A stretch of DNA of 12,456 bases from Thermoproteota archaeon (lineage in GTDB: Archaea > Thermoproteota > Thermoprotei_A > Sulfolobales > Acidilobaceae). This document shows, piece by piece, positions 1-6,641 of this stretch. The translations under genes were made by a program, and so were the position numbers. The stretch lies in the NCBI GenBank assembly GCA_013152575.1, contig JAADGB010000123.1, positions 1 through 12,456 on the forward strand. Direction: 5' to 3'. Under the pieces are notes generated by a model. It saw only the letters and a list, made by a program, of their open reading frames with translations, ran no database searches and was not told the DNA's origin. Numbering within the stretch: the stretch's first letter is position 1; each line of letters opens with the position of its first letter.

Positions 1-559
1 TGCCATAGGCGACGCCTACTGTGAACTCGAACCTTCTCTTATCTGCCGCGCTATAGTTGACGATCGGTTGGCCCCAGACGTTCCTGTTTGGAATAAGCGC
101 TATCTCTCCCGAGGGGAGCTTCATCTTTGTAGAGAGAATACCCACGTCCTCAATTGTCCCGGTATATCCAGCTACGCTGACGAAGTCTCCCTTTTTAAAG
201 GCCCTCACGATAGTTATCCACACACCAGCTGCGAGATTGTTGATTGTATCCTGGAGTCCGAAGCCTAAGATCAAGCCTATGACGGCGCTCAAGCCGAGGA
301 TTATCGATGATGTGTTGAATCCTAATGCGCTGACTACGGCTAGTAGGAGTGCGACGTATAAGAGGATGCTTGTTAGCCTTGTGATTATTCCTGCTGCAAG
401 CGGTGGTATGCCAGCTCGGCTTAGACTCCTCTTGAATGCATCTAGGAAAACTATGATGATTACATAGCCTACTATGAGGGTCAGTAGAGCCCACATTATG
501 TTGGCCAGCGTTATCTTCGTGTAAGGGATTGTCCAGGATAGGATATCAAAGATCTGCAT
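1..559 (-). CDS. MscS-family small-conductance mechanosensitive ion channel, C-terminus cut by window edge
   Basis: Read from ATG at 559 to the left edge with no stop: 186 codons, 3' end outside the window. The family forms heptameric membrane channels that open under membrane tension and release solutes during hypo-osmotic shock. Three hydrophobic segments are visible at about residues 17-39, 58-79 and 86-117. The third carries the pore-helix pattern GFGLQDTINNLAAG (99-112), close to the Gly/Ala-rich TM3 of MscS. Next comes the beta-domain signature: FKKGDFVSVAG (121-131), GTIEDVG (134-140), then LIPNRNVW and IVNYS (155-170). The first half matches the short MscS core architecture without extra N-terminal helices. 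A GAGGGT Shine-Dalgarno lies 8 bases before the ATG and a TATA box at 600-609. Family assignment is secure; gating and ion preference cannot be read. Confidence 0.93.
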   Translation of the reverse strand, partial: MQIFDILSWTIPYTKITLANIMWALLTLIVGYVIIIVFLDAFKRSLSRAGIPPLAAGIITRLTSILLYVALLLAVVSALGFNTSSIILGLSAVIGLILGFGLQDTINNLAAGVWITIVRAFKKGDFVSVAGYTGTIEDVGILSTKMKLPSGEIALIPNRNVWGQPIVNYSAADKRRFEFTVGVAYG

Positions 560-599
560 TACAATCTACCCTCTTATATAGTGTAAACTTAGTATTCTA

Positions 600-609
600 T
601 TTTTATAAA
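600..609 (-). promoter_or_regulatory. TATA box of the MscS-family gene
   Basis: On the minus strand the bases read TTTATAAAAA, a near-ideal archaeal TATA box. Start of transcription about 25 bases downstream (near 580) would leave a leader of about 20 bases before ATG 559 that includes the GAGGGT ribosome site at 568-573. A second AT-rich match at 571-581 is too close to the start codon to act for this gene. Confidence 0.6.
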
Positions 610-720
610 TTACTACAACAAATATACGTAGAGTCCACGGCGAGCGGCTTAAATACACTCGTTTCATATCATCCCAGCTCTCCTGGACAATTCTAAATAC
701 TCTCATAAGTTAACGTGTGG

Positions 721-795
721 AATAGGCGATGAGCGGACTGGTCCCCCTAGACCCGTCGAGGGGATGGGGTGACACGAGCGTGGCGAGCCCCCGAG
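721..795 (+). ncRNA. Candidate structured non-coding RNA (GC-rich intergenic island)
   Basis: The stretch is far richer in G+C than the AT-rich DNA on both sides, a common mark of structured RNA in hyperthermophiles. A TATA-like TTCTAAATAC (691-700) is placed to start transcription near 721. By eye, CCCCU (744-748) can pair with AGGGG (759-763). GGGGU (766-770) can pair with GCCCC (787-791), enclosing opposed GA dinucleotides (771-772 and 785-786) and a small CAC/GUG stem, which resembles an L7Ae-type kink-turn. GCGATGA (726-732) and CCGA (791-794) resemble C and D boxes but each deviates by one base. It could instead be a leader of the hydrolase operon. No known RNA family was recognised and the strand is inferred only from the TATA position. 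Confidence 0.28.
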
Positions 796-803
796 TATAG
801 TGG

Positions 804-816
804 AATTATTAATAAT
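804..816 (+). promoter_or_regulatory. Probable TATA region of the hydrolase operon
   Basis: AATTATTAATAAT lies about 55 bases before the TTG start at 867. A start site about 25 bases downstream (around 836) would give a leader of about 30 bases. This is a weak, AT-rich match with no clear BRE beside it. Confidence 0.35.
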
Positions 817-866
817 CAATTCCCATTACATTCCCACTCAGTGTATTATAGGATGGTGTACCTGGT

Positions 867-1754
867 TTGACTGAGTACGATAGGATTGAAGTGGAGTTTC
901 CATGCTCCACGGATAAATGTCACGGAATCCTATACAAGCCCCGCAGTAAGGGACGGGTCCCTGGCCTTGTCATGGCTATGGGCTTCGGAATGGTTAAGGA
1001 AGCTCACGCAGAAGACTATGCTCCACACTTCGCTCGCAGAGGAATAGCCGTGTTAGCCTTCGACTACCGGAGATTCGGTAGAAGTGGTGGGACCCCGAGG
1101 CAAGCCCTCTACCCGGAGGACCAGGTCTCAGATTATAGATGTGCAATATCATACCTTAGAAGGCAGGAGTTCATAGATCCGGACAAGCTGTGCGTATGGG
1201 GCACTAGCTTCTCCGGGGGACACGTATTAACGTTATTGGCGTTCCCACCGCCTGGTGTGAAGTGTGGTATTGCACAGGTTCCAAACGTCTATAGCTACAG
1301 GACAGCCCTATCCTATTTCGGCTCGCTAGAACCAGTACTGATGCTGGCGGAACAGGGTAGAGAAGCCTGCTGCAAGGGCGAGCCAGCCTATATCCCAATA
1401 GTTTCAAGGGAGGGTCCCGCAGTAATCTTAACGGAGGAAGCTTACGAATACTATACTGAAGTTGCAGAGAAGATTCCGACCTTCGAGAACAGGGTTACAC
1501 TCGATAGTATCGATAGGGTCCTAGCCTACAATCCAGGAAACTATGCTGAGCTGATCAATAAACCACTACTAATGATAGTGGCTGAACACGATAAGACCAC
1601 GCCTCCAGACCTTGCGCGGGAGGTAGCTTCGAGGATCAAGGGAAGGGTTGACATCAAGGTGTATGATGCTGGCCACTTCGACATCTACCGGGAGCCTCTC
1701 CTGTCAGAGATCGCAGAGCTAGAGGCTAAGTGGGCTAGCGAGATACTCAGGTGA
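867..1754 (+). CDS. Alpha/beta-fold hydrolase (esterase / dienelactone-hydrolase-like)
   Basis: A 295-residue cytoplasmic enzyme with the layout of an alpha/beta hydrolase. A strand-loop MAMGFG (36-41) is suited to the oxyanion hole. FDYRRFGRSGG (65-75) is the usual D-x-R-G-x-G-x-S-like turn. The nucleophile elbow is WGTSFSGGH (111-119) with Ser114. A variable lid spans about 135-225. AEHD (239-242) probably supplies the acid Asp242, and DAGHF (267-271) the base His270. The predicted triad is therefore complete. The family cleaves esters, thioesters or C-C bonds, and the substrate cannot be told. The TTG start is forced: the only ATG just upstream, at 853, opens a five-codon frame ending in TGA (868-870). 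The stop lies 6 bases before the next gene, so the two are almost surely co-transcribed and may act on one substrate. Confidence 0.88.
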   Translation: MTEYDRIEVEFPCSTDKCHGILYKPRSKGRVPGLVMAMGFGMVKEAHAEDYAPHFARRGIAVLAFDYRRFGRSGGTPRQALYPEDQVSDYRCAISYLRRQEFIDPDKLCVWGTSFSGGHVLTLLAFPPPGVKCGIAQVPNVYSYRTALSYFGSLEPVLMLAEQGREACCKGEPAYIPIVSREGPAVILTEEAYEYYTEVAEKIPTFENRVTLDSIDRVLAYNPGNYAELINKPLLMIVAEHDKTTPPDLAREVASRIKGRVDIKVYDAGHFDIYREPLLSEIAELEAKWASEILR

Positions 1755-1760
1755 ATTATA

Positions 1761-2675
1761 ATGGATGGATCCAACTGGTGCGAGGTCGTAGAAGTAGGAC
1801 CTCGTATCTACGCTGTAATAGACAGGGATGGAGGCTGGTTCCGTAACAACAGCGGTCTAGTGGACATGGGAGACTATACTCTAGTAATCGACACCCAGTA
1901 CAATGAAGCAAGAACAAGAGACCTAATGAGACTCATGGAAAAACTAGAGCTACCGGAGAAATGCCTGCTTGTGAACACGCACCACCATGGAGACCATGCC
2001 TGGGGTAACCACTTATTGGAATGCACTTCAATCATGCACAAAAACGCGTTGGAAGTAGTCAAGTTTCTCAAGGACCTCGCGCCTGACATCTACAAGCCCT
2101 TCTTCCCACAACTGGACTTTACAGGCTCAAAGTACACGCTGCCCGAAATTGCTACCAGTGGAGAACTATACCTCATTGGTGGAAAGAGGGAAGCGATAGT
2201 CAAGTATGCTGGGCCAGCCCATACCGTTGGAGACATTATCGTCGAGTTCCCCAACGAGAAGGTAATATTCGTCGGGGACCTTGTCTTCAACAAAGTCACG
2301 CCACTAGCGTTGGATGGCACGGTAAGCGGGTGGATAACTACACTAGCAAAGCTAAGCGAGGAGTATAGCGATTACAAGGTAGTTGGAGGACACGGACCGG
2401 TGGCTGACAGCTCCATAATCGAGTTGCTAAGGAAATACTTCCGCCACGTACTGGAGGGTACAAAAATGCTCTACGAGAACAACGTAAGGGACCCCTATGA
2501 CATCGCCATCAAGCTGACAAACGGGCCCCTCGAAGGCTGGAAAGAGAAGGGAAGACTAGTCCTCAACATCGCAAGAGCCCTAATGGACCTCAGCAATATC
2601 CCACCAGGAACCCCGGTCGAAGACCTTCCAGCATTGGCACAGAAAATGTATAGGTACGAAGCCGGCACACAATAA
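1761..2675 (+). CDS. Metallo-beta-lactamase-fold metal-dependent hydrolase
   Basis: 304 residues. The five MBL metal-binding motifs are all present: THHHGDH (73-79, giving His74, His76, Asp78, His79), His154 in PAHTVGD, Asp173 in FVGDLVF, and His211 in GGHGP. A two-zinc active site is therefore expected. The superfamily includes lactonases, thioesterases (glyoxalase II type), arylsulfatases and nucleases. No nuclease-type additions (beta-CASP, KH) are seen, so a small-molecule ester, lactone or thioester is more likely. The last 80 residues or so are a helical extension. The start ATG 1761 has GGTGA (1750-1754) six bases upstream, overlapping the stop of the hydrolase gene, which supports translational coupling. 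A biosynthetic or detoxifying role shared with that hydrolase is inference only. Confidence 0.9.
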   Translation: MDGSNWCEVVEVGPRIYAVIDRDGGWFRNNSGLVDMGDYTLVIDTQYNEARTRDLMRLMEKLELPEKCLLVNTHHHGDHAWGNHLLECTSIMHKNALEVVKFLKDLAPDIYKPFFPQLDFTGSKYTLPEIATSGELYLIGGKREAIVKYAGPAHTVGDIIVEFPNEKVIFVGDLVFNKVTPLALDGTVSGWITTLAKLSEEYSDYKVVGGHGPVADSSIIELLRKYFRHVLEGTKMLYENNVRDPYDIAIKLTNGPLEGWKEKGRLVLNIARALMDLSNIPPGTPVEDLPALAQKMYRYEAGTQ

Positions 2676-2700
2676 TATATAATTAATTACAGCATAATTA

Positions 2701-3132
2701 TTATATTTGTTTTTTAATATTTAATGAGACAATGAGACTTACTATGATGACTATGTACATGGATGTGCAGTATATGCATATTCCGTTTAGTTTTGAGATT
2801 TGTAGGTATGCCAGGTATGGTATCAAGAGAGTACCTATTACTAGGAGTGCCAGGGAGGCTTTGAAGACTTGATTGTTCCCTGTGACGTAGAGGTATGTGA
2901 ATAGTCCTGCCAACAGGAGGAAGTAACCTGTTGCTATCCATGACAGGTGTATTCTCCCGAGTATTGGGAGGGTGATCCATCCGAGATTGTATGATGAGAG
3001 GCAGGTGTTTTCTCCGATTACGCATATACCGCCACTCTCGCTGGGTTGGTTGTGGTTTAGGATGTATGCTACCGCTATCGTTGCTCCGAGTAGGGATAGT
3101 ATGATGAGTGTCATGATCCATTTCTTCGCCAT
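2701..3132 (-). CDS. VKOR-family (DsbB-like) membrane thiol oxidoreductase
   Basis: 143 residues with four membrane segments at about 5-25, 62-84, 92-112 and 120-138. Between TM1 and TM2 lies an outward loop with Cys37 and Cys44 followed by Leu-Ser-Ser. At the start of TM4 is the redox pair CIYC (119-122). This matches vitamin K epoxide reductase homologues, which take electrons from thiol-disulfide carriers and pass them to quinone, doing the job of DsbB in hyperthermophilic crenarchaea rich in protein disulfides. The length is that of the bare four-helix catalytic unit with no fused thioredoxin domain, so a separate partner must exist outside the window. The ATG has GGTG about 9 bases upstream. 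It follows kptA by 45 bases and may be the last gene of that cluster, or use a weak TATA near 3177-3184. Confidence 0.88.
   Translation of the reverse strand: MAKKWIMTLIILSLLGATIAVAYILNHNQPSESGGICVIGENTCLSSYNLGWITLPILGRIHLSWIATGYFLLLAGLFTYLYVTGNNQVFKASLALLVIGTLLIPYLAYLQISKLNGICIYCTSMYIVIIVSLIVSLNIKKQI
2706..2715 (+). terminator. T-rich transcription end of the hydrolase operon
   Basis: About 30 bases after the MBL gene stop, the plus strand has a T-rich run (TTTGTTTTTT), the type of signal at which archaeal RNA polymerase stops. It overlaps the last codons of the convergent VKOR gene, where it appears as Lys-Lys-Gln codons, so its T-richness has two possible reasons. Confidence 0.45.
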
Positions 3133-3177
3133 ATGCCGAGCACCATTAACCGATACACTAGTCTGTTATTGGCGGAT

Positions 3178-3750
3178 TTAATCTGTCACCCGGATGCATT
3201 CTGGTGGCACTTGTTTAACGAGGAGGACGCGCTCGCTTGCTCTGTAGACTTCAAGACCTTTTTGCTTGAGGCATTCTACGTCTATCTCGAGGACTATCAC
3301 GTCATCACCATGCCTCTTACCGACGGCATATGCGTCCTGGGGGTTTATTGATAGGTGGACGTACTTCCTCTTCATTGGTTTTAGACCAGTTTTCAGTATA
3401 GAGTGTAGATTAGCCCTGACTGTTCCATGGTAGAGGGTCTCTGGCAGCTTGTTCCAGGGTATCCTCTCGTATTCCACCTCGACGTTGAGGCTGTGGCCGT
3501 ATCTAGCCCTTATCATCCCGCCCTGGATCTCGTATCGACCCTTATCGTCGTATTTGACTACCTCGAGTATATCGTCGCTCGTAACCCAATCATAGCCGGG
3601 CAGGCTCCTTAAGACTCTAACAAGCTCGCTTATTCTGACCCATCCATCCTTCGAGACCCTTAGGCCGTATTTTGGCCCGTAATGCCTTAGTAGACCGGAC
3701 ATTTTCTTACTTAACCTTACCCTGAGGTGGTCTGGGAGTCTCTTCGGCAT
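3178..3750 (-). CDS. kptA: RNA 2'-phosphotransferase KptA/Tpt1
   Basis: 190 residues. The family transfers an internal RNA 2'-phosphate to NAD+, giving ADP-ribose-1'',2''-cyclic phosphate, nicotinamide and repaired RNA. The N-terminal winged-helix lobe includes LSKKMSGLLRHY (13-24) with the catalytic pair Arg22-His23. The substrate motif MIRARYGHS (79-87) gives Arg81. The ADP-ribosyltransferase-like lobe has LYHGT (106-110), then MKRKYVHLS (126-134) with probable catalytic Arg128, and ends in VLLVKQVPPECI (175-186). The Arg-His-Arg-Arg tetrad seems complete, so the protein should be active. In archaea its natural substrate is unclear, because their tRNA ligation route does not leave a 2'-phosphate; reversal of RNA or cap modification is possible. 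GGTGG sits just before ATG 3750. The preceding gene ends 33 bases upstream. Confidence 0.95.
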   Translation of the reverse strand: MPKRLPDHLRVRLSKKMSGLLRHYGPKYGLRVSKDGWVRISELVRVLRSLPGYDWVTSDDILEVVKYDDKGRYEIQGGMIRARYGHSLNVEVEYERIPWNKLPETLYHGTVRANLHSILKTGLKPMKRKYVHLSINPQDAYAVGKRHGDDVIVLEIDVECLKQKGLEVYRASERVLLVKQVPPECIRVTD

Positions 3751-3783
3751 GGTCCACCACTCAGTATACCATGATATACCCTG

Positions 3784-4290
3784 CTACATGTAGTCGGCGA
3801 GGCTAGGCTTACTCTCCCACTCCCTGTAATAGACTCTATACTGGGCTAGTTCACTCTTCATAACCTGTATGAATTCCTCTAATCGCTTTCTGCTTACTCC
3901 ACGTTCCTCAGCTTGTCTGTAGACGTGTTCCATTACTATAGCGTACTTCTTGTATTTCTCGTTCAGCGTTTTCCATGGTATCCCTTTCAACGCCTCCTCA
4001 ACGCTCCTGTCCCTGGGGAGCCATCCTATGAGCATCATTAGCGAGATGATCGGGTATCCTATGTAGCCCCTATATCGTGTACCATTGTCATCGCTGTATG
4101 CATTGACGATCTTGTCTCCATGTTTTTCAACTATTACATTGTAGCTCCTTTCACCCGAGCTACTTACTACCGTGGCCTCCGCCCTCGCCTCTTCATGCAT
4201 TAGAATCTTGACTCGTCCATCTGCTATGGCCCCTGCTGCCTCCAGGTACTTTATGTGAGGAGGCAGCCTGAGCTTCACTCTCTTGGACAA
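3784..4290 (-). CDS. Conserved-looking protein of unknown function
   Basis: 168 residues; I do not recognise a family. No signal peptide, membrane span or Cys cluster is seen. The first 75 residues look beta-rich, with alternating short charged and hydrophobic stretches. A hydrophobic core follows (GYPIISLMMLIGWLP, 78-92). From about 107 to 158 it is strongly charged and helical, possibly a long helical hairpin or short coiled coil. The start is TTG at 4290. The decisive ribosome site is AGGAGG (4299-4304), lying inside the last codons of the upstream DUF309-like gene, with only two bases between that stop and this TTG. Tight coupling to the DUF309-like protein suggests that the two products work together; this is inference from spacing. 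Confidence 0.8.
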   Translation of the reverse strand: MSKRVKLRLPPHIKYLEAAGAIADGRVKILMHEEARAEATVVSSSGERSYNVIVEKHGDKIVNAYSDDNGTRYRGYIGYPIISLMMLIGWLPRDRSVEEALKGIPWKTLNEKYKKYAIVMEHVYRQAEERGVSRKRLEEFIQVMKSELAQYRVYYREWESKPSLADYM

Positions 4291-4292
4291 GC

Positions 4293-4919
4293 CTACTTCC
4301 TCCTATAGGATATTGTTATTGCTGGAGTTGTTATACACTTCCACGCCTCTGGCCAGCCACATGATAGGATTACAGAGGCCTGGCTCATGATACAGTTGAG
4401 GTCTACGCCAATCCCCGCTCCAGGCTGGTTTAAGATGATAGAGGTCAGAGTTTGCTTCACAAGCTTATCTACAGGGCCAGGTAGGCCCTCTTGTGCTTTC
4501 GCGAATACTCCCGCCACTACGGCTAGGTACTGGCCCTGGGGGGCACCCAGCCTCCATATCCCCTCGCCCACTTCATGAGCCTCCCAGAATAATTCCCTAC
4601 TTAGTAAATCCACATAGTTCTTGAAGAGGCAGTCGATGGACTTACAAGGCATCATTGCGGGTTTTTCCGCTGGCTTGAGCCCGATCCTTTCAACCATAAC
4701 CCTTCTCAGACTGTAGATTTTCGACGTAGTCGTATAGGCTTGTACGTGTTTCGATGATACGCGTACGATTACTGGTTTAACGCCTGTCTTCTTTAGGATT
4801 CTGGCAAGTATTGGAGCGTGGCATGGACAGTATCCCTGGTTCCTGAATAGGAGATAGGTTAATCCATGCTCATGCTCGCTACTCACAGAGTTTCTGTTTT
4901 CATCACTGTTGGCTTGCAT
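4293..4919 (-). CDS. DUF309-like protein with N-terminal CPCH motif
   Basis: 208 residues. The centre carries LFWEAHEVGEGIWR (110-123) and GQYLAVVAGVFAKAQEG (129-145). These match the pattern E-A-H-E-x-x-E-x-x-W followed by a hydrophobic G-x-x-x-x-A helix that defines DUF309, a small helical family sometimes called a putative metal-dependent hydrolase but without an established reaction. The usual later His seems replaced by Lys141. Ahead of it is a separate 90-residue region containing YCPCH (30-34) and two more cysteines at 92 and 97, suggesting a metal site or redox pair. There is no membrane span or signal peptide. It heads the tight cluster DUF309/unknown/kptA/VKOR with its own TATA box at 4959-4967. 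The family match is by motif only, and the N-terminal part is unassigned. Confidence 0.75.
   Translation of the reverse strand: MQANSDENRNSVSSEHEHGLTYLLFRNQGYCPCHAPILARILKKTGVKPVIVRVSSKHVQAYTTTSKIYSLRRVMVERIGLKPAEKPAMMPCKSIDCLFKNYVDLLSRELFWEAHEVGEGIWRLGAPQGQYLAVVAGVFAKAQEGLPGPVDKLVKQTLTSIILNQPGAGIGVDLNCIMSQASVILSCGWPEAWKCITTPAITISYRRK
4299..4304 (-). promoter_or_regulatory. Shine-Dalgarno site AGGAGG inside the upstream gene
   Basis: A strong ribosome site placed 8 bases ahead of the TTG start at 4290. It fixes that non-ATG start and forms part of the final Arg-Arg-Lys codons of the DUF309-like gene, so the two genes are translationally coupled. Confidence 0.7.
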
Positions 4920-4958
4920 TCTTTATCATAACCTGGTTATGTAATTTGCTGGGATGGG

Positions 4959-4967
4959 ATTTATAGA
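4959..4967 (-). promoter_or_regulatory. TATA box of the DUF309-like / kptA / VKOR cluster
   Basis: The minus strand reads TCTATAAAT. Initiation about 25 bases downstream, near 4937, would leave a leader of about 18 bases before ATG 4919. An ATG ten bases upstream of 4919 is out of frame and soon stops. Confidence 0.55.
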
Positions 4968-5010
4968 GAAGTAAGTGTACGCCTGGCGATACGCCTTATC
5001 GGTTTCGTTT

Positions 5011-6165
5011 CTAGCTTACTGGCTCCCATCTGATTCCAAGTCTTGAAGCGTAGGTTCTCGCCTCTCTTATCTCGGAGACCGTTGGGGATCTGGCTATTTC
5101 AGGCCATAAGCGCGGGTTGCGGGCTACTCGATGCATTGGAGTGTATTGGCCCATGACGTTTACGAGAATCTTGTCTACTGGGAGCTCTCTTTTTATTATT
5201 TCGAGGACTGGCTTGGTGCAACATTCCAAGTGGTTTGGTAGGACTAGGTGGCGTATGATCATGTCTCCATTCTCCGCGGCCTTCTTCAGGTTCCGTGTAA
5301 CTACTTCTACATAGTTCTTCACGGCGCTGAGCCGGAAGGCACACTTGTCGTTTCCATACTTAAAGTCCGGCAGCCAGATGTCAATAACGTCCACTAAGAG
5401 CTCCATCGCCTCACTGGACATGTAGAAGTTGCTGTTCCATAGTTGGGGTATGTGTGACTCGACGTACAGGAGGCTTTCCATTATTATGTGGAGGTTTGGG
5501 GTGGGGTCCCCTCCTACATGGTTGATGTTCCTGGCACCCCTCCTCGCCAGCGCGTCTTGAATGTCGGCGAGTTTAACTGGGTCTACTTTTAGGCCTTCCC
5601 GTGGAGAGTCCTGGCTTATGTCGTGGTTCTGGCAGAATACGCAGGTGAAATTACACCCTCCATAGAATATGGTGCCGCTCGGGACGAGTGGTGCTTCCTC
5701 TCCATAGTGGAGGAAGGCGGAATGCACATACACGCTATAGTCTAGTCTACACGCGCCTATCTTACCCTTCCTCCTCTCTACCCTACACCTCCTCTCGCAT
5801 AGTATGCAGGGACTGGCTAGCCTATGAGCCAATACCGTCTTAACGGCGAGGAGGCTCTTTGCTTTCGGCGCGGATAGCTCCCTGTATTCTTCCGATCCCC
5901 CCTTGACCCTCCTCCACATCCTCCTAAACTCTACCGCTGACTTCTCGTGTATCCTCCATAACTCGCTGGTTTCAAGGCTCCACGGGTCTTCAGACTCGTC
6001 TAGATCTACGGGGAATTTTCTAGCCATCATGAATTTTGCAGGCACTTCTTTGAGCATCACACGCATGTACCAGTTGAGTCTCCTTCTAACGTCTGGGTCT
6101 CTCCACACGCTCATCGCATCTGGTCTCAGCGCTATCCAGTCGGCGTTCCAGAACACTCCCTGCAC
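5011..6165 (-). CDS. Radical SAM protein, PflX-like (COG1313 type)
   Basis: 384 residues. The [4Fe-4S] motif of radical SAM enzymes is CNFTCVFC (Cys171, Cys175, Cys178), and HVGGDPTPN (216-224) matches the SAM-contacting GGD/E-P motif. Before it is an extra cysteine set (Cys120, Cys123, Cys127, Cys139) in the context C-x2-C-x3-C-x10-KG-x-x-G-x-C, typical of the PflX-like archaeal branch and probably holding a second metal or Fe-S centre. LPDFKYGND (265-273) and the C-terminal region 302-345 are also characteristic. The first 110 residues are an archaeal extension with no clear domain. Physiological role unknown; related proteins are annotated as pyruvate formate-lyase activators, but no glycyl radical partner lies nearby. 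The GTG start at 6165 lacks a good ribosome site; ATG 6114 (residue 18) is an alternative. A TTTAAAG box lies near 6205-6211. Confidence 0.88.
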   Translation of the reverse strand: MQGVFWNADWIALRPDAMSVWRDPDVRRRLNWYMRVMLKEVPAKFMMARKFPVDLDESEDPWSLETSELWRIHEKSAVEFRRMWRRVKGGSEEYRELSAPKAKSLLAVKTVLAHRLASPCILCERRCRVERRKGKIGACRLDYSVYVHSAFLHYGEEAPLVPSGTIFYGGCNFTCVFCQNHDISQDSPREGLKVDPVKLADIQDALARRGARNINHVGGDPTPNLHIIMESLLYVESHIPQLWNSNFYMSSEAMELLVDVIDIWLPDFKYGNDKCAFRLSAVKNYVEVVTRNLKKAAENGDMIIRHLVLPNHLECCTKPVLEIIKRELPVDKILVNVMGQYTPMHRVARNPRLWPEIARSPTVSEIREARTYASRLGIRWEPVS

Positions 6166-6217
6166 CGTTGAATGGATATTGTTTATCGAGGGTAATTTTC
6201 CATGCTTTAAACGAATC

Positions 6218-6553
6218 CTATCTTCTGCTGGTGATTAGCCCGCCTATTAGTCCTCCTATACCGCTGAATAATGCTATTACTATGAAGACTAATATAACGA
6301 ATAACCCTATTGTCGCCCCTATCAAGCCACCCATAGGGCCGCCTAGGGTGAATCCTATGATTGAGATCGCTGCCGCGATGATCAATCCACCCATTATTCC
6401 GGATATGAAGCCGACTATGAAGCCGTCCTTTGCACTATTGTTTGCCAGTGCCCCAGCTATCAACCCTGCTAGGAAAGCCCCCGGCACGTTTAGAGCAGGG
6501 ACCAGTATAATGATTGCGAGGAAGCCTATCAGGATCGATAATGCCTTATTCAC
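6218..6553 (-). CDS. Small glycine-rich integral membrane protein
   Basis: 111 residues from GTG 6553. It is almost entirely hydrophobic: an N-terminal helix (about 5-22), a Gly/Ala-rich segment about 24-36, a short polar break with Asn-Asn-Ser-Ala-Lys-Asp, and two more spans (about 44-66 and 74-98) rich in GG and GxxxG steps. These patterns suit tight helix packing, and it ends in a short basic tail. Similar Gly-rich small membrane proteins of unknown function are common in archaea (DUF5518-like look, not proven). The start is chosen from GGTGA at 6563-6567, which lies 9 bases before this GTG; a TTG at 6559 would leave only 3 bases. It may be co-transcribed with the radical SAM gene 52 bases downstream, though that gene has its own TATA-like site. 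Confidence 0.75.
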   Translation of the reverse strand: MNKALSILIGFLAIIILVPALNVPGAFLAGLIAGALANNSAKDGFIVGFISGIMGGLIIAAAISIIGFTLGGPMGGLIGATIGLFVILVFIVIALFSGIGGLIGGLITSRR

Positions 6554-6562
6554 TGCCAAGTG

Positions 6563-6567
6563 TCACC
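6563..6567 (-). promoter_or_regulatory. Ribosome binding site that selects GTG 6553
   Basis: GGTGA, complementary to the archaeal 16S 3' end, is 9 bases from GTG 6553 and only 3 from TTG 6559, so the shorter protein is favoured. Confidence 0.55.
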
Positions 6568-6630
6568 CCCGACACTCACGTATAATGTAGGTAGATCCCG
6601 GATGCGTTTATCATAATATGCATGGAGTCC

Positions 6631-6638
6631 ATATAAAT
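6631..6638 (-). promoter_or_regulatory. TATA box, probably for the small membrane protein gene
   Basis: The minus strand reads ATTTATAT within TTAATTTATATGG. Initiation near 6609 would give a leader of about 55 bases. The same AT-rich patch also reads as ATATAAAT on the plus strand, so it could face either way. Confidence 0.4.
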
Positions 6639-6641
6639 TAA

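Larger units (their letters stand above)
560..866. other. Intergenic region, 307 bases, with divergent promoters
   Basis: No convincing protein-coding frame. It holds the TATA box of the left-hand gene (600-609, minus), AT-rich plus-strand promoter-like sites at about 649-658 and 690-701, a markedly GC-rich island at about 721-795 (listed separately as an RNA candidate), and an AT-rich stretch at 804-816 that probably serves the hydrolase gene at 867. The 853 ATG opens only a five-codon frame ending in TGA just before 869, so it is not an N-terminal extension of the hydrolase. Confidence 0.6.

Noticed and set aside
57..467. Plus-strand frame of 136 codons
   Set aside because: Antisense to the MscS-family gene, whose membrane helices and signature motifs are on the minus strand.
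721..795. Firm assignment as a C/D box guide RNA
   Set aside because: Both box-like motifs deviate from consensus, and no D'/C' pair or terminal stem was found, so it is kept only as a general RNA candidate.
2714..3121. Second minus-strand frame over the VKOR gene
   Set aside because: Off-frame shadow rich in His/Arg/Pro/Ser; the 2701-3132 frame has four membrane segments and the redox cysteines.
4985..4994. GGCG-3-CGCC mini hairpin between the radical SAM and DUF309-like genes
   Set aside because: A four-base stem with a tight loop and no T run; too weak to call a terminator or operator.
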